Assembly: GCA_027627225.1 (NCBI GenBank)
Contig: CM051029.1
Coordinates: 22,494,856 to 22,558,855 of the forward strand
Source of the DNA: Congeria kusceri
Lineage: Eukaryota; Mollusca; Bivalvia; Myida; Dreissenidae
DNA length: 64,000 nt
Direction of reading: 5' to 3'
The notes beneath the pieces were generated by a model that was not told the origin of the DNA, made no database searches, and saw only the letters and a list, made by a program, of their open reading frames with translations. A program made the translations under genes and the position numbers. Positions 12,656 to 28,329 of this stretch are shown piece after piece. How positions within the stretch are numbered: the stretch's first letter is position 1; each line of letters starts with the position of its first letter.

Positions 12656-13700
12656 ACGTAAATACATGTCGAGTTTCCGGCTGTACAGCCGATAACTAGT
12701 TTCTGATTAAAATGTAGCCATTTATACGTTTTTCAACAATAGTTCTTATTAACTTTCCTTCCATTTTATACCGAAGTATAAGGTAGTTAACTTCATCGGG
12801 TTGTTCAAATTTATGTCAATATATTTGTTGTAAGATCGTACATCAGTAAATATTTTATGTCTTTAGTTTGTTCAGCCAATACTACTTATATGTACATAAT
12901 TTATAGATAAACGTACCAAAAATCACCATAACTATTTTATGAGAAATGCTTTTAACAACAAAGAACATAGGTGTTCAAACGAAGTTTATTTACATGTATA
13001 TATAAAACACATTTGCAACCATGTACTATTATTGCACTGGGCAAGTCAGACATATCTGCACTGGAGAAGCAACTCCAATATCCACAACAGTACCGATAGC
13101 AGAACACAACCCAACCAGGCCACGACTCATGTTTCAGTAATGAAATCCCGTTAAATCTTGAGTTTTTCATTGAAAATACAGCTATGGCATCAACCAACAC
13201 GTGAAACGCTTGAACTTAATTCAAGCGTGTAATTATGCTAAGGCCATACCAATTTGATTCTGTGTTTATTGTCCTCGGGCTGGTAGGTTTTGGGATGCCT
13301 GAACGAAAAAAAAAACAAGTTTGACAATGTGAAAAAGTGAGTTAAATGGCTTAAAAAACGGGGGAAAATGGACCTTTAGGTTGTTTTACTGATATTTGTA
13401 AAACATAGCGTGCAACCAGTCAATTTACACAGTTAAAATACCGTGTTCCCAATATGAAGATGATATATAACAGTTTTGCAAGTAAAAATTTGCTTAAGCT
13501 TGCACCACTGCCATGACTAAGTTGTGAAAGAAAACAGTTTTTTGATTGGTAGGTTTCGAAAAATCATGGGGACGCTAAACATATAATCAAATTTTTATGG
13601 GCTAATCACGAGTGCATGAGTGTCAGGTTAATGTGTCCGAGCTATATATGATGGGAGGACATGGTAGGAACCAGGTCGCCAATGAGTAGCGGGCCTCTGA
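12656..13700. other. Non-coding sequence, possibly including the distal MOSPD 3' region
   Basis: Nothing coding is recognised. A perfect 14-bp palindrome (CGGCTGTACAGCCG) lies at 12678-12691. On the minus strand a possible AATAAA lies at about 12985-12990, which could end a long 3' UTR of the MOSPD-like gene; this is unproven. Confidence 0.3.
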
Positions 13701-13701
13701 A

Positions 13702-13815
13702 ACGTGAATGTACCACCTTGAAGTGACGAGCGCTCGGATCAGTCCATGGGTATTACTACACGTGAATGTACCACCTTGAAGTGATGATCACTCAGGATCA
13801 GTCCATGGGTATCAC
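13702..13815. repeat. Tandem duplication of a ~58-bp unit
   Basis: CGTGAATGTACCACCTTGAA ... GGATCAGTCCATGGGTAT occurs twice in direct succession (about 13702 and 13761). Confidence 0.7.
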
Positions 13816-14006
13816 TATTATACAACCTGAGCGAACACAATAAACCAGCCAGTTCATAAAGTGTTCGATTCAATAACGAAGTAAAATCACATATGCCTGA
13901 AGCATGCACGTATATTACTATAAACACAACAAACCGCATTATCCTGTAAAAACACCCTGTAATAAATGTCCTGGATGAAAATTACACCAACTGCAATTGA
14001 ACAGGA

Positions 14007-14331
14007 GAAAGGATTGTCATTGCTAATCATACACAACACCTCAGACACACACCGGGGTTGCAGTGGGTGGTGAAAGGATTGTCATTGCTGATCATACACA
14101 ACACCTCAGACACACACCAGCGTTGCAATGGGTGGTGAAAGGATTGTCATTGCTGATCATACACAACACCTCATACACACACCAGCGTTGCAGTGGGTGG
14201 TGAAAGGATTGTCATTGCTGATCATACAAAACACCTCATACACACACCGGGGTTGCAGTGGGTGGTGAAAGGATTGTCATTGCTGATCATACAAAACACC
14301 TCATACACACACCGGGGTTGCAGTGGGTGGT
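14007..14331. repeat. 65-bp minisatellite, 5 copies
   Basis: The unit (GAAAGGATTGTCATTGCT ... GCAGTGGGTGGT) repeats every 65 bp five times. Differences are few, such as CCGGGGTT versus CCAGCGTT. It lies about 400 bp past the stop codon of the MOSPD-like gene on its transcribed side, so it may be in the 3' UTR. Confidence 0.85.
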
Positions 14332-14721
14332 ACAGGGATTATGATTAAACACATTAATAAATACAACATTGGTGTAGAAAATCAAATCATTCACCCAAAT
14401 ATGCACGCTATAAATAATCTAAGGAATGGAATATTGACAACAGATATTGACAGCATAACGCACAACATAGATTGATAAATATCACATTGAGTGAAACATT
14501 TTACAAGAAAAATCATCTCCAAATACAAAATAAATAACCTAACATTTATAGACATCAAGCTGCTAAAAGTTGAACTGCAGATGTGGGTTTTGTTCACAGC
14601 TGCCAGCATATGCACTCGTTTTCAGCATTCGAGTCCTCACTGCACGTAGCACCAGATCGATGACTCTGTGGACATTCAGTCGTGGTTTGCCAGGTCAGAC
14701 AACCCTGTGGAGAGCAAGCAG

Positions 14722-19585
<4,864 letters not shown>

Positions 19586-21090
19586 CTAGAACCACCTCTG
19601 GTTTCCAGCTTCATAATGTTGACATGTATACAGATCTTCTTAATCTACAAACATCAATATTTAAAGCTGATCACCAAAAAATTACATGTTGAGAGAACAC
19701 AAGTGCTTGAACAATATGGCTACATTTTTAGGGCATTTAGAAATTTTTCTTCCATATAATTAGGTTGTTTAATATAAAAGTATGTTTTTCATTATTAATT
19801 GCATCAGTTAAATAATTTGAATTAATCTGATTTCAACACTGTTTGTGTTTAGGTTGCATAATTAATGACATTCAGCTAATTACCCACTAGATATCATATA
19901 GAAAATTTCAGAACATATTGAATAATTGAGCAAAAGCTGTCAAAGCTTAAGGATTTTGTAAGTAACTAACTTCACTGATAACATTTTTAGAAGAAAATAT
20001 TACAGATTGCAATCAAACGGCACAAATACCTTGTTGGTTCAGAGAAAATTCAGATTTTCAAGTCATATATAATTGTGCGTCTGAATCATCAGCTGTTTAA
20101 TGTTGTTTTGTTGAAAACGTCATCATATTATGCGCTCATTATCAAACGCAAAATAAATACCGTACTAAAGATTCTTCGGTTAGAAACCTGTAAATTATGA
20201 TTCGACATGGCCCTGTGTATAATAGCAGTACAACCTGGTACTGTTAATCACTGACACAGTAATCTATTTAAAAAACTGGAATTCTGGTCTTCATGGAAAT
20301 TAGTCATCTAGTTTAATTGTTTCACATAACAATAATATGTTGATTATTAGGAAATTATGTTTTGTTATAAACTGATACAGAGCAATTCCTGTACCAGTTA
20401 TGCAATTTTGCAATGTAGATCAAGCGAAAGGATAACATTTTATCGTTTCACTTTTGATATGTAGAAGTGCCACTTTTGTAATAGGTGGTTCCTTCCACTT
20501 GAGTACAACAATGCACTACGGTATTCAGTAGTTATTTGCTTTCGTGGGCAACAGTAGGCAAAATATCGATCAATGAAGGATACATCACTGCAGAGCGTTA
20601 GGCGCATGTGTCAAATTTTAAAAATTTTATTATTATATTATATATACAGAATTTCTAATTGCACAATACAAACTAAGTAATTAAAATATATTCTTTTTCA
20701 TGTCGAATATATGCACACACCCCATATCCGCCGTATAATTGGTCATCAAAACGCTACTGATTTTATCAGCTGTGTTTGAACAAAAACGGGATATAAACAC
20801 AAAATACCAGAACGTACATATGACAAATATGAGTGGTCTAAACTTGAAATAAATGTTACTTTTTCACAATATTTAAGTGTACTTCATTGTATCCTGCATA
20901 GAAAAATAATTAATACAAATATTTTACACTGCTTACTTGTTTGGTTTTTCATTAATTGGTTGATCAGAATTCAACAGCTCGTTATATTATATACTTAAGA
21001 CGTATATACAATTACATTAAATAATTAATGACAATGATTAAATAATTGCTTTCGTTTACCGGCAGCAATTATGTATAGATACCTCTCTAT
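19586..21090. other. Non-coding intergenic AT-rich sequence
   Basis: It should contain the 5' UTR and promoter of the MOSPD-like gene, but no core promoter element can be assigned with confidence. Confidence 0.4.
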
Positions 21091-21094
21091 TGCC

Positions 21095-21565
21095 ATTAAA
21101 TGTCTTAACTTGACAGATTTAAGCATTGGAACTCAAAAGCTCGAGTATAATAAAACAATAAAAAAAAATTATAACAAAAAAGCAAATAAAAAATGGGTCC
21201 CACAGGGGTTCGAACCCCGGACCGCCGGATTAAAAGGATATCGCATTAACCACTCGGCCATTCCGACTACTATAGTTCACCCTGCATTATTTACTTTACG
21301 TGGACGTGATGTCAACAGTTTTCAACGAAAATAACAAAAACACTCCAAATTATTCCATCGTTTAGCGTTAAAAACGCTTTGTAATTTTAGCAATTTCAAC
21401 TGATGATTAATCATAAACGAAACGGTTTTTACAGTATAGTTTTAGGTCCGTAGTGTCATTTTGCTCCCTTTTATACACTGTTCTTTGGAACAGCGTTTTG
21501 GAAACGGTGACAAAAAGTTGAACAATTGTCAATTCGTCAATCTGTGAACAGGTCATTTTAAACCA
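21095..21565. mobile_element. MITE related to 4062-4562, with a tRNA-like segment
   Basis: It shares ordered motifs with 4062-4562: a tRNA-like block on the minus strand, AACGCTTT, TGATGATTA, TTTTGCTCC, and the end CTGTGAACAGGTC. The left TIR is degraded and the left boundary approximate. Confidence 0.5.
21196..21272 (-). pseudogene. tRNA-like sequence within a MITE
   Basis: The minus strand has a D-arm-like TGGCCGAGTGGTTAATGC and a good T arm (GGGGTTCGAACCCC). The acceptor arms GTCGGAA and TGGGACC do not pair, so it is not a functional tRNA. Confidence 0.55.
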
Positions 21566-21639
21566 TGTATATCTGAATCTACGTGTGTCAAGAGCCCGTT
21601 GCATGAAACGACCTAGGTTGTGTCTGTCTAGTACCCTTT

Positions 21640-22003
21640 GTCAAAACTTTGTCCGGAGCTTATCTTTGTCCAGCATGGTTGGATTTTCAAATAACTTGGC
21701 AGAAGTGCCAAGCATGGTGAGACGGAGTGTCGAGCGCAAGAACCAGGTCCTTAGGTCCAAGGTCGAGGTCATAATTCAAAGTCAAAGGTAAAATTTAAGA
21801 AATCAAGCCTTAACACTTTGTCCGCAGCATATCTTTGTCGATCATGGATGGATTTTCAAATAACTTGGCAGAAGTGGCAAACCTGGTGAGGCGGAGTGTC
21901 GCGCTCAAGAACCAGGTCCCTAGGTCTAAGGTCAAGGTCACAATTCAAGGTCAAAGTTCAAATTTAAGAAACACTTTGTCCGTTGCAGATATTTATCCAG
22001 CAT
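21640..22003. repeat. ~172-190 bp tandem repeat, about 2.3 copies
   Basis: ACTTTGTCCG, TGGATTTTCAAATAACTTGG and AAGAACCAGGTCC recur in order, with a third partial start (ACACTTTGTCCGTTGCAGAT) near 21971. Confidence 0.7.
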
Positions 22004-22118
22004 AGGTATTATTCATCATATATTGCATTGCTAAAATGTTGTTAGTCGATGGTAATGTGTAAACGTGCACAAAATACAAACGTTGGTCCGTTACTGAAAC
22101 AGAAGAGCGATTTTTATC

Positions 22119-22186
22119 GGGGATTTCGGTAATTCTACATATGGATGTTGCGCCTCTCACACCATCGGGCGGGTACCGAAATCCCC
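22119..22186. repeat. 13-bp perfect inverted repeat GGGGATTTCGGTA / TACCGAAATCCCC
   Basis: The arms at 22119-22131 and 22174-22186 are perfect reverse complements, 42 bp apart. The same motif pair recurs throughout the satellite at 24000-25460, so this is a detached copy on the other side of the SGNH-like gene. Confidence 0.8.
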
Positions 22187-22235
22187 TACATAGCAATAGT
22201 TATAGGTCTTATTCATCATATATAACATTGCTAAA

Positions 22236-22281
22236 ATTGCACACACACACACACACACACACGCACGCACGCACGCATGCA
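22236..22281. repeat. CA-type microsatellite
   Basis: A (CA)n run becoming (CGCA)n, directly visible. Confidence 0.9.
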
Positions 22282-22624
22282 CATTTTATTTAATTTTAAT
22301 TTATTCTTATTATTGTTTTCTTTTTCGTTTAATCACATATATGTACAAATAGATTTTTTAAAGATATTTCATTGTAATTACACATACACAATTATTTACA
22401 TTTTCATACAATCACATTACATTAATCAATATTTACAATACACTTTGCAAAATCTGTTTATTTGACTGCCTATCCTAATGTTTAGTTAATTTTTTCTCTT
22501 TTAGTGTGTTAAAAATTCCCGATTTGTTACCGCGTGATGCATTTATGTACACATTTACTGATCATACAGTTACTGAATTTCATTCATGACCTTATATTAA
22601 TTTCAAAGATTTAATTACACGTTC

Positions 22625-22840
22625 TGCACTGTACTACCAATCCAAAACGAATTTGGACCCCAAATACACATATAGATTCTCGGCGTGTACAGTGCAGACA
22701 GTGTATTTGTTGTTGTTTTTATGACACACTCAAGCTATTACTGTCAAACATCTATAACATGACCTAATTGCAGAGCAATGTACTACCAATCCATGGAATG
22801 AATCCCAAATACGCATAAAGGTTCTCGGCGTGTACATTGC
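22625..22840. repeat. Two direct ~70-bp elements, each closed by its own inverted repeat
   Basis: Copy 1 (22625-22696) is bounded by TGCACTGTAC and GTACAGTGCA. Copy 2 (22775-22840) is bounded by GCAATGTAC and GTACATTGC. Both share TACTACCAATCC near the left arm and TTCTCGGCGTGTAC at the right. One arm position differs between copies and its partner differs to match (C-G versus A-T). They lie just upstream of the SGNH-like gene. Confidence 0.75.
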
Positions 22841-22945
22841 ATTTAATATAGGAACTCAATCTTCGAGTTGTTTACGTTACAGTCCACATTTATTTTTCTG
22901 TCTTACGTTCTCTGCTTCACATTATTTCGAACGAATTTATACAAC

Positions 22946-23026
22946 ATGACGTCTTCGCGGAGAATTGCTTTATTTGGTGACAGTTATGTCAAAAGACTGG
23001 GAAGACACTGTAATAATTACTTAAAG
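22946..23026 (+). CDS. SGNH-like exon 1 (GDS block)
   Basis: 27 codons in phase 0. FGDSYVKRL carries the expected catalytic serine of block I. Confidence 0.7.
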
Positions 23027-23225
23027 GTACTAATACTACTTATAACGTACAATGAGTACTTAATTGACATTATAAATAGTTAATAGTTAATGTACTCTTG
23101 TCAAAATGTCAAAATGCATTGGCAGTAAATCTACTATTATGCACATATTAAAATATTTACAGATTAAGGTACTAGACTATAATTATTACATCAAATGTGC
23201 AAATGACATTTATAATTTCATTCAG

Positions 23226-23658
23226 ATGCCTGGTGAAATACGGTTCTTTGGAAAAGGCGGCATGACGGCAGCACGTCCCGATCGGGAAGTTTTGCTGATT
23301 GAACCTGATGTTGTTGTGGTACTACTTGGTGGAAATGACATCTCCACTCGTTCATCGACGATGGACATTGTGTCGTCGCTGTGCAGTCTGGAAAGTGAAC
23401 TCGTGCCGCCGGGATTACACATTTTTTTTTTGTACCATCACCGAACGTGGATATTTCCCGAAAGATCAAGCAATGACAAAGAAGTGCTTTAATGCTCAAA
23501 GGAACAAAATTAATGACATTTTTATGAAAAATAAGCATGTGATAAAGTTAGACAAAATAAGATTCCCTATGGACTACGATGGTGACATGGTTCACCTGAA
23601 CCAGCTTGGACACACCAAGTTATTTAGACGTTTAAGAGGATTTTTGTACAAACAGTAA
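23226..23658 (+). CDS. SGNH-like exon 2 (GGND and DxxH blocks, frameshifted)
   Basis: The upstream frame holds GKGGMTAARPD and LLGGNDIS. The downstream frame begins CTITERGYFPK, includes DMVHLNQLGHTKLFRRL and ends TAA. The two overlap at the T10 run. Confidence 0.7.
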
Positions 23659-23732
23659 GTAGACTGTAATATTGTTGTTGTTTCTGTATATAATGCAGCC
23701 AGTATTGTTTGTATATTATTGTTAATTTATTA

Positions 23733-23738
23733 AATAAA
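23733..23738 (+). terminator. Candidate poly(A) signal of the SGNH-like gene
   Basis: AATAAA 75 bases after the stop codon, in an AT-rich context. Confidence 0.5.
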
Positions 23739-24000
23739 TGTATTATATCAACGTTTATGGCCTTGTCATTTACAGCCTTAGCAAAATCCCGACAATTTGG
23801 AAATATTTACATAATATAGATAACTCGGGTCCGCTAGTAGATCATTATCGAAATCCCTTTTTATTTTCTTAATGCACCTCATCATATCCGTTGTACACAT
23901 GGAATGTAAGAATATATATGATATATGACCGAACGCTTTGCACCAATTATTGATTTGTTATGTTTAAAAATCATTTTATATTAGTTTAAACCAAAATAAG

Positions 24001-25460
24001 AAGGGGATTTCGGTAACTGGACACTGAAAACTATGGAGAGCAATACATATAACTCCGCTCGTAATTACAGAAATCTCTGTATCTTAACTGATCCGTAAAT
24101 AAATTAGAGCTTTGCACATATATAAATTCTATATTTTCATGATTATTTAAAGTTTTACATCCGTCTTGCCGATATCCAGTTAATACTGAAAGGCAAATTT
24201 GACAGATAACTTTGTTCCGCTCGTAATTACCGAAATCCCTTTAATTAATTGATGTACCTTTACATATTCGTTGCCTATATGAAAGCTATGTATCGACAAA
24301 TTATTTATAATTTAATGATCTGCATCCGGGATTTTGTAATGCCTTAAAATGCATTCGGTAATAGTCAATAACGTGACAAGAAAGGGATTGCGGAAACTAA
24401 ACGCGGAAAACAAGGGAGAGCACAAACATTCAACTACTCTAGTAATTACCGAAATCCCGATATTAACTTCTGTATCGCACCATTCCCGTTGAGTACATGT
24501 GTATTATGCATACGTATGCATGATAAATTAAAGTTTTGTATCTGGAATAAGTTTTTATTGCATATAAATGCATATAATATTACATTAAACCACAATAACA
24601 TGGGATTTCGGTAACGGCAAGGGATAGCACAAACATTTAACTACGCTAGTAATTACCGACATCCCGATAATTAACTAATGTATCGCATCATTCCCGTTGA
24701 TTACATGAGTATTATGCATACATATGCAAGATAAATTAAAGCTGTGTATCTGGAATAAGTTTTTATTGCATAAAAATGCATATAATATTACTTTAAACCA
24801 CAATAATATGGGATTTCTGTAACGGCAAGGGATAGCACAGACATTCGACTACGCTAGTTATTACCGAATCCCGATAATTAACTAATGTATCGCACCATTC
24901 CCGTTTAGTACATGCGTATTAAGCATACATATGCAAGACAAATTAAAGCTTTGTATCTGGAATAAGTTTTTATTGCATAAAAATGCATATAATATTACTT
25001 TAAACCACAATAATATGGGATTTCGGTAACGGCAAGGGATAGCACTGACATTCAACTACGCTAGTAATTACCGAACCCCCGATAATTAACTAATGTATCG
25101 CACCATTCCCGTTTAGTACATGAGTATTATGTATACATATGCAAGATAAATTAAAGCTTTGTATCTGGAATAAGTTTTTATTGCATAAAAATGCATATAA
25201 TATAACTTTAAACCACAATCATATGGGATTTCTGTAACGGCAAGGGAGAGCACTCACGCAAATCTTATCTTAATTACGGAAATCCCTTTATATAATGAAC
25301 GTACATCATCATACACGTTAAATAAATACAATTTATGCATACATTTTCAATAATGAGTGCTATATAATGCTTTAAATGCCTTTAATACTACTTAATCTTA
25401 AAATAAGAAGGGATTTCGTGGATTTCGGTAATTACGGGAATTCGGTAATTCTACACACCG
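24001..25460. repeat. ~207-bp satellite with inverted GGGATTTCGGTAA / TTACCGAAATCCC motifs
   Basis: Copies of TCTGGAATAAGTTTTTATTG at about 24541, 24749, 24956 and 25164 give a period of 207-208 bp. Each unit carries GGGATTTCNGTAAC and, about 50 bp later, TAATTACCGA(A)ATCCC. More diverged copies extend left to about 24001 and right to 25460, where the motif is repeated in short order. No protein is encoded. Confidence 0.85.
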
Positions 25461-25488
25461 ACGAATCTGTGTGCATAAAACGTTTGGT

Positions 25489-25547
25489 ATGACCGACGAA
25501 TCGAATTTAGTTGAACTGTGTCCTGTAAAAAATGCAGAGCACCTTAG
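25489..25547 (+). CDS. Candidate first coding exon of the ZRSR gene (uncertain)
   Basis: An ATG at 25489 opens 19 codons (MTDESNLVELCPVKNAEHL) plus AG before GTTAAT. The phase (2 bases left over) is exactly what the next confirmed exon at 31970 needs; the joined codon would be Ser, giving ...HLSHRQRK, comparable to the Ser-His-Lys/Arg start of that region in vertebrate ZRSR2. Against it, the donor TTAG|GTTAAT is weak, the ATG context is ordinary, and the exon abuts the satellite. Confidence 0.25.
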
Positions 25548-27720
25548 GTTAATAACGCCTTTTGGACATTTGTATTTGTTTAAATACTGTTATTGGTTAT
25601 GTTTCTTAGCATACATCCCAGTCGTTTCACATCGTATACATTTGAATTTATTTGCCACACGATTCGCCCCCTGTTCGATTCGCAGTCGATGCGACTTCAG
25701 TCTTTATTGCAATATTAAATGATTATTTTTTCAATATGAGGAGATATTTTGACTTTTTAAAGTTCACTGAATATCTTTGAATTGATAACTTTCTTTTGTC
25801 ATCTGAATATGAACTCTCCAGGATAATGATATATTGTTTGGATTGTGATTTTCATGTTAAAGATAATTATTTTTATCTATTAATGCGTTTTTGGATTTGT
25901 CCATAGGTCGCTGAAAGGATTATTTACAAGAACCAGCATTACTGCATTAGGCGCAAACTACTCTAAACCTTTAAATCAGTTGTCATTGAACATGTTCACA
26001 ATATTTTGTAATCTGCATACCACATATTCAAAATGTGATATATACGAAGGATACCGTCTACCGGTGTATATTGTATATCGGTGTATCCGAGATATGCCAA
26101 GTATGGTCGAGGCGAGGCAGTCAGTTCTTATGTCCCTATGCTCTGAATAAGTTCTTATGTCCCTATTGCTCTGAATAGGCTGTTATTATTTGACAAGATT
26201 ACTAGAGACTGTGATAGTTTCACTTAGTCTGTGATACAAAAAGATTAGATTTTTGAATTGATTACATTTTACATGAGATATTGTCTTATTGTTCAAATTT
26301 ATATGTTTATCGATTTTGGTGTATATTTTTTATTATATTATCCTGATTATACCTTGAACAAACAGAAAAAGCAAAGTCAAACATATTCATAAACAATATT
26401 TTTGTTTGTCAATAATTGCTTTCAGGCATGTCATATTAACGATAGGTTTAGTACAGCAGCTGATCATGAAACAATGAAGATGATTACATTAGCACCGGTA
26501 ATCGGTTCATACGTCATCAAATAAAATGGCCGACCCTATGTTCAACAAAGAGGTCACTGTCGCACTTATGAAAATATAAATTTGTACGAAAGTGCCAAAT
26601 TGTGAACTGTAACATTATTATCGTAACTATCATTCACTATTTTATGATGTAAATATAATTTTAGTCATATTTAAGCGTGTTTTAAAGCTTCTTACATGGG
26701 TAGATGGTACACCCAGTGTAAACTGTCAAATAAATTCAAAAATTGGGTTAAATGTGATACATAAAGCTATTTGTTTTAGTTGTATATTCTTAATTTAATT
26801 ATTAAAATTAGTTAAACCATGCTGCGTAAAAGCTCTACAGCATTGAATGTAGAGTTTACACACATCACCTAGCAACTGTTCCAAACACAAAATAAGTTGA
26901 AGTCACACAAGGTCATATTTTATAAGATATTTACATCTAAAAAATTCTAAAAACAAGTTAACTCCTCACGGGGCATTCATGTGCATGTAATCGCGCATGC
27001 GCATTAATCTATAATTGGATCACTATTTATGTTTTCTACTTCCTTACTTTCGGTTTACCAAGGGTGATCGCTACGTTATTCACATAAAGCAGCTGTTTTG
27101 CCCTCAAACACCACCATCCATATATTCAACAAACTTTTTGTGAAAAAGATTTTCTAAAAAAATCAAGAATGGCTAGAACATGATTATTTTTTATTTATAT
27201 TGTAAGGGGCACCAAAGCAGTAATCAAAAGACCATTTCTGGCATACACTTACGTTGGTAGTCGCATTATTACTGCTAATCTGGCATAGAATTTAATAATC
27301 GTATATATCATTATAATCAATGACTAATAGGTAATGATTAATTAGTCAAATTAAGATTTGGTATTTGTCGATTAATTGAAGATATCTATTAATGAGTTTC
27401 CTTTCTTGAAAAAGGTCCAATCCCTTTCTTTTAACTTGAAAAAGTGATCCGATTCATTTATATGTTTCAATGACCAAATAATATAATTGAATAACACATG
27501 CACATAAATTAAAATACATTGTTCAATATAATAAAATGTATACATTTATATATTTTAATATGATTTGTATAACTAATATTCGTCTCTAGCAAAGTTGTTA
27601 TGTCTTAATTACAAACAAAGAAGTCCATGATGGCTCCACTCAGTATTGTTAAAGATGGAGATGTTAATTTTGTGAAAGGTTTGAACAAAGTTAATAAAAT
27701 GTAAAAATAAAAAGAATAAA
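25548..27720. other. Non-coding sequence
   Basis: No exon is recognised. Two promoter-like words are visible: TACGTCATC (CRE-like) beside AAAATGGCCGAC (YY1-like) at 26509-26533, and an NRF1-like palindrome CGCGCATGCGCA at 26992-27003. Neither is linked to a mapped transcript. Confidence 0.35.
26992..27003. promoter_or_regulatory. NRF1-like palindromic site
   Basis: CGCGCATGCGCA fits the known NRF1 consensus common in housekeeping promoters. It lies between the SGNH-like and ZRSR genes and may mark a promoter for the latter, but a similar GCATGCGC word also occurs in the 470-bp repeats, so chance is possible. Confidence 0.2.
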
Positions 27721-27985
27721 ATTGAGGCATGTCGTGGGAAAACCGGGCTTAATGCATGTGCGTTAAGTGTCGCCGGGATTAGCCTGTGCAGGCTGCACAG
27801 GCTAATCCGAGACGGCACTTTCTGCTTTTATGGTATTTTCTGTTTCAAGGAAGTATTATCTAAACATAAATCCACTGTAGGCGGAAAGTGCCATCCCGAT
27901 TAGCCTGTGCAGACTGCACAGGCTAATCCGGGATGACACTACGCACATGCATTAAGCCCGGTTTTCCCACAACATGCCTCAATTA
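27721..27985. mobile_element. Fold-back MITE with nested palindromes
   Basis: The ends ATTGAGGCATG and CATGCCTCAAT are perfect inverted repeats. Inside each arm lies a palindrome of the type GGATTAGCCTGTGCA...TGCACAGGCTAATCC (about 27777-27808 and 27897-27930), and the arms AAAACCGGGCTTAATGCATG and CATGCATTAAGCCCGGTTTT pair almost end to end. No coding content. Confidence 0.85.
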
Positions 27986-28329
27986 TAGTTTTTGGATTCA
28001 TTTTTCTGGCTGGTTAACTGCCATATTTCTTTAGGTCATTGTTTTATCAAAAACTAAATAACTGCTATGAACAAGTAGGAACCCAGGTATATTTTCTTGC
28101 CTTGATATCCAAATTTTCGCACTCAGTTTTGGAGGAATAGTGTTAATGCTGCAGTTCAGAAAAATAATGGGGATTGCTGTGCAAAGGTCAAGTCATGCTT
28201 GTCGTCTTGCTTCGCTTCTTTTTTAGAGTCACTTCCTATATTCAAATTTTTCTGAGATCTGACGGTCATCGATAAATAGATGTTCGGTACCGATTGGGTG
28301 GAAAATGAAGTACCGGTACCCATCCTGCA

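Larger units (their letters stand above)
22946..23658 (+). pseudogene. SGNH-hydrolase-like gene, two exons, single-base frameshift
   Basis: Exon 1 (22946-23026) starts ATG and encodes RRIALFGDSYVKRLG, with the GDS nucleophile block, and has an AAAG|GTACTA donor. After a 199-bp intron (acceptor TTCATTCAG), exon 2 (23226-23658) encodes GEIRFFGKGGMTA, then VVVVLLGGND (block III). The C-terminal DGDMVHLNQLGH (Asp/His block V) lies in a different frame. The switch falls at a run of ten T (23422-23431); nine would keep one frame of about 170 aa. So the catalytic blocks are all present but split. This is either a recent pseudogene or a homopolymer error. An AATAAA lies at 23733-23738. Such esterase domains occur in cellular genes and in ORFs of some retroelements. 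Substrate unknown. Confidence 0.75.

Noticed and set aside
14007..14331. 65-bp array as a junction array of the last MOSPD exon
   Set aside because: No MOSPD coding or splice sequence is found in the unit.
26526..26580. ATGGCCGACCC with a CRE-like and YY1-like context as a ZRSR start exon
   Set aside because: The frame runs to a stop after 17 codons, and no donor in the required phase is present.
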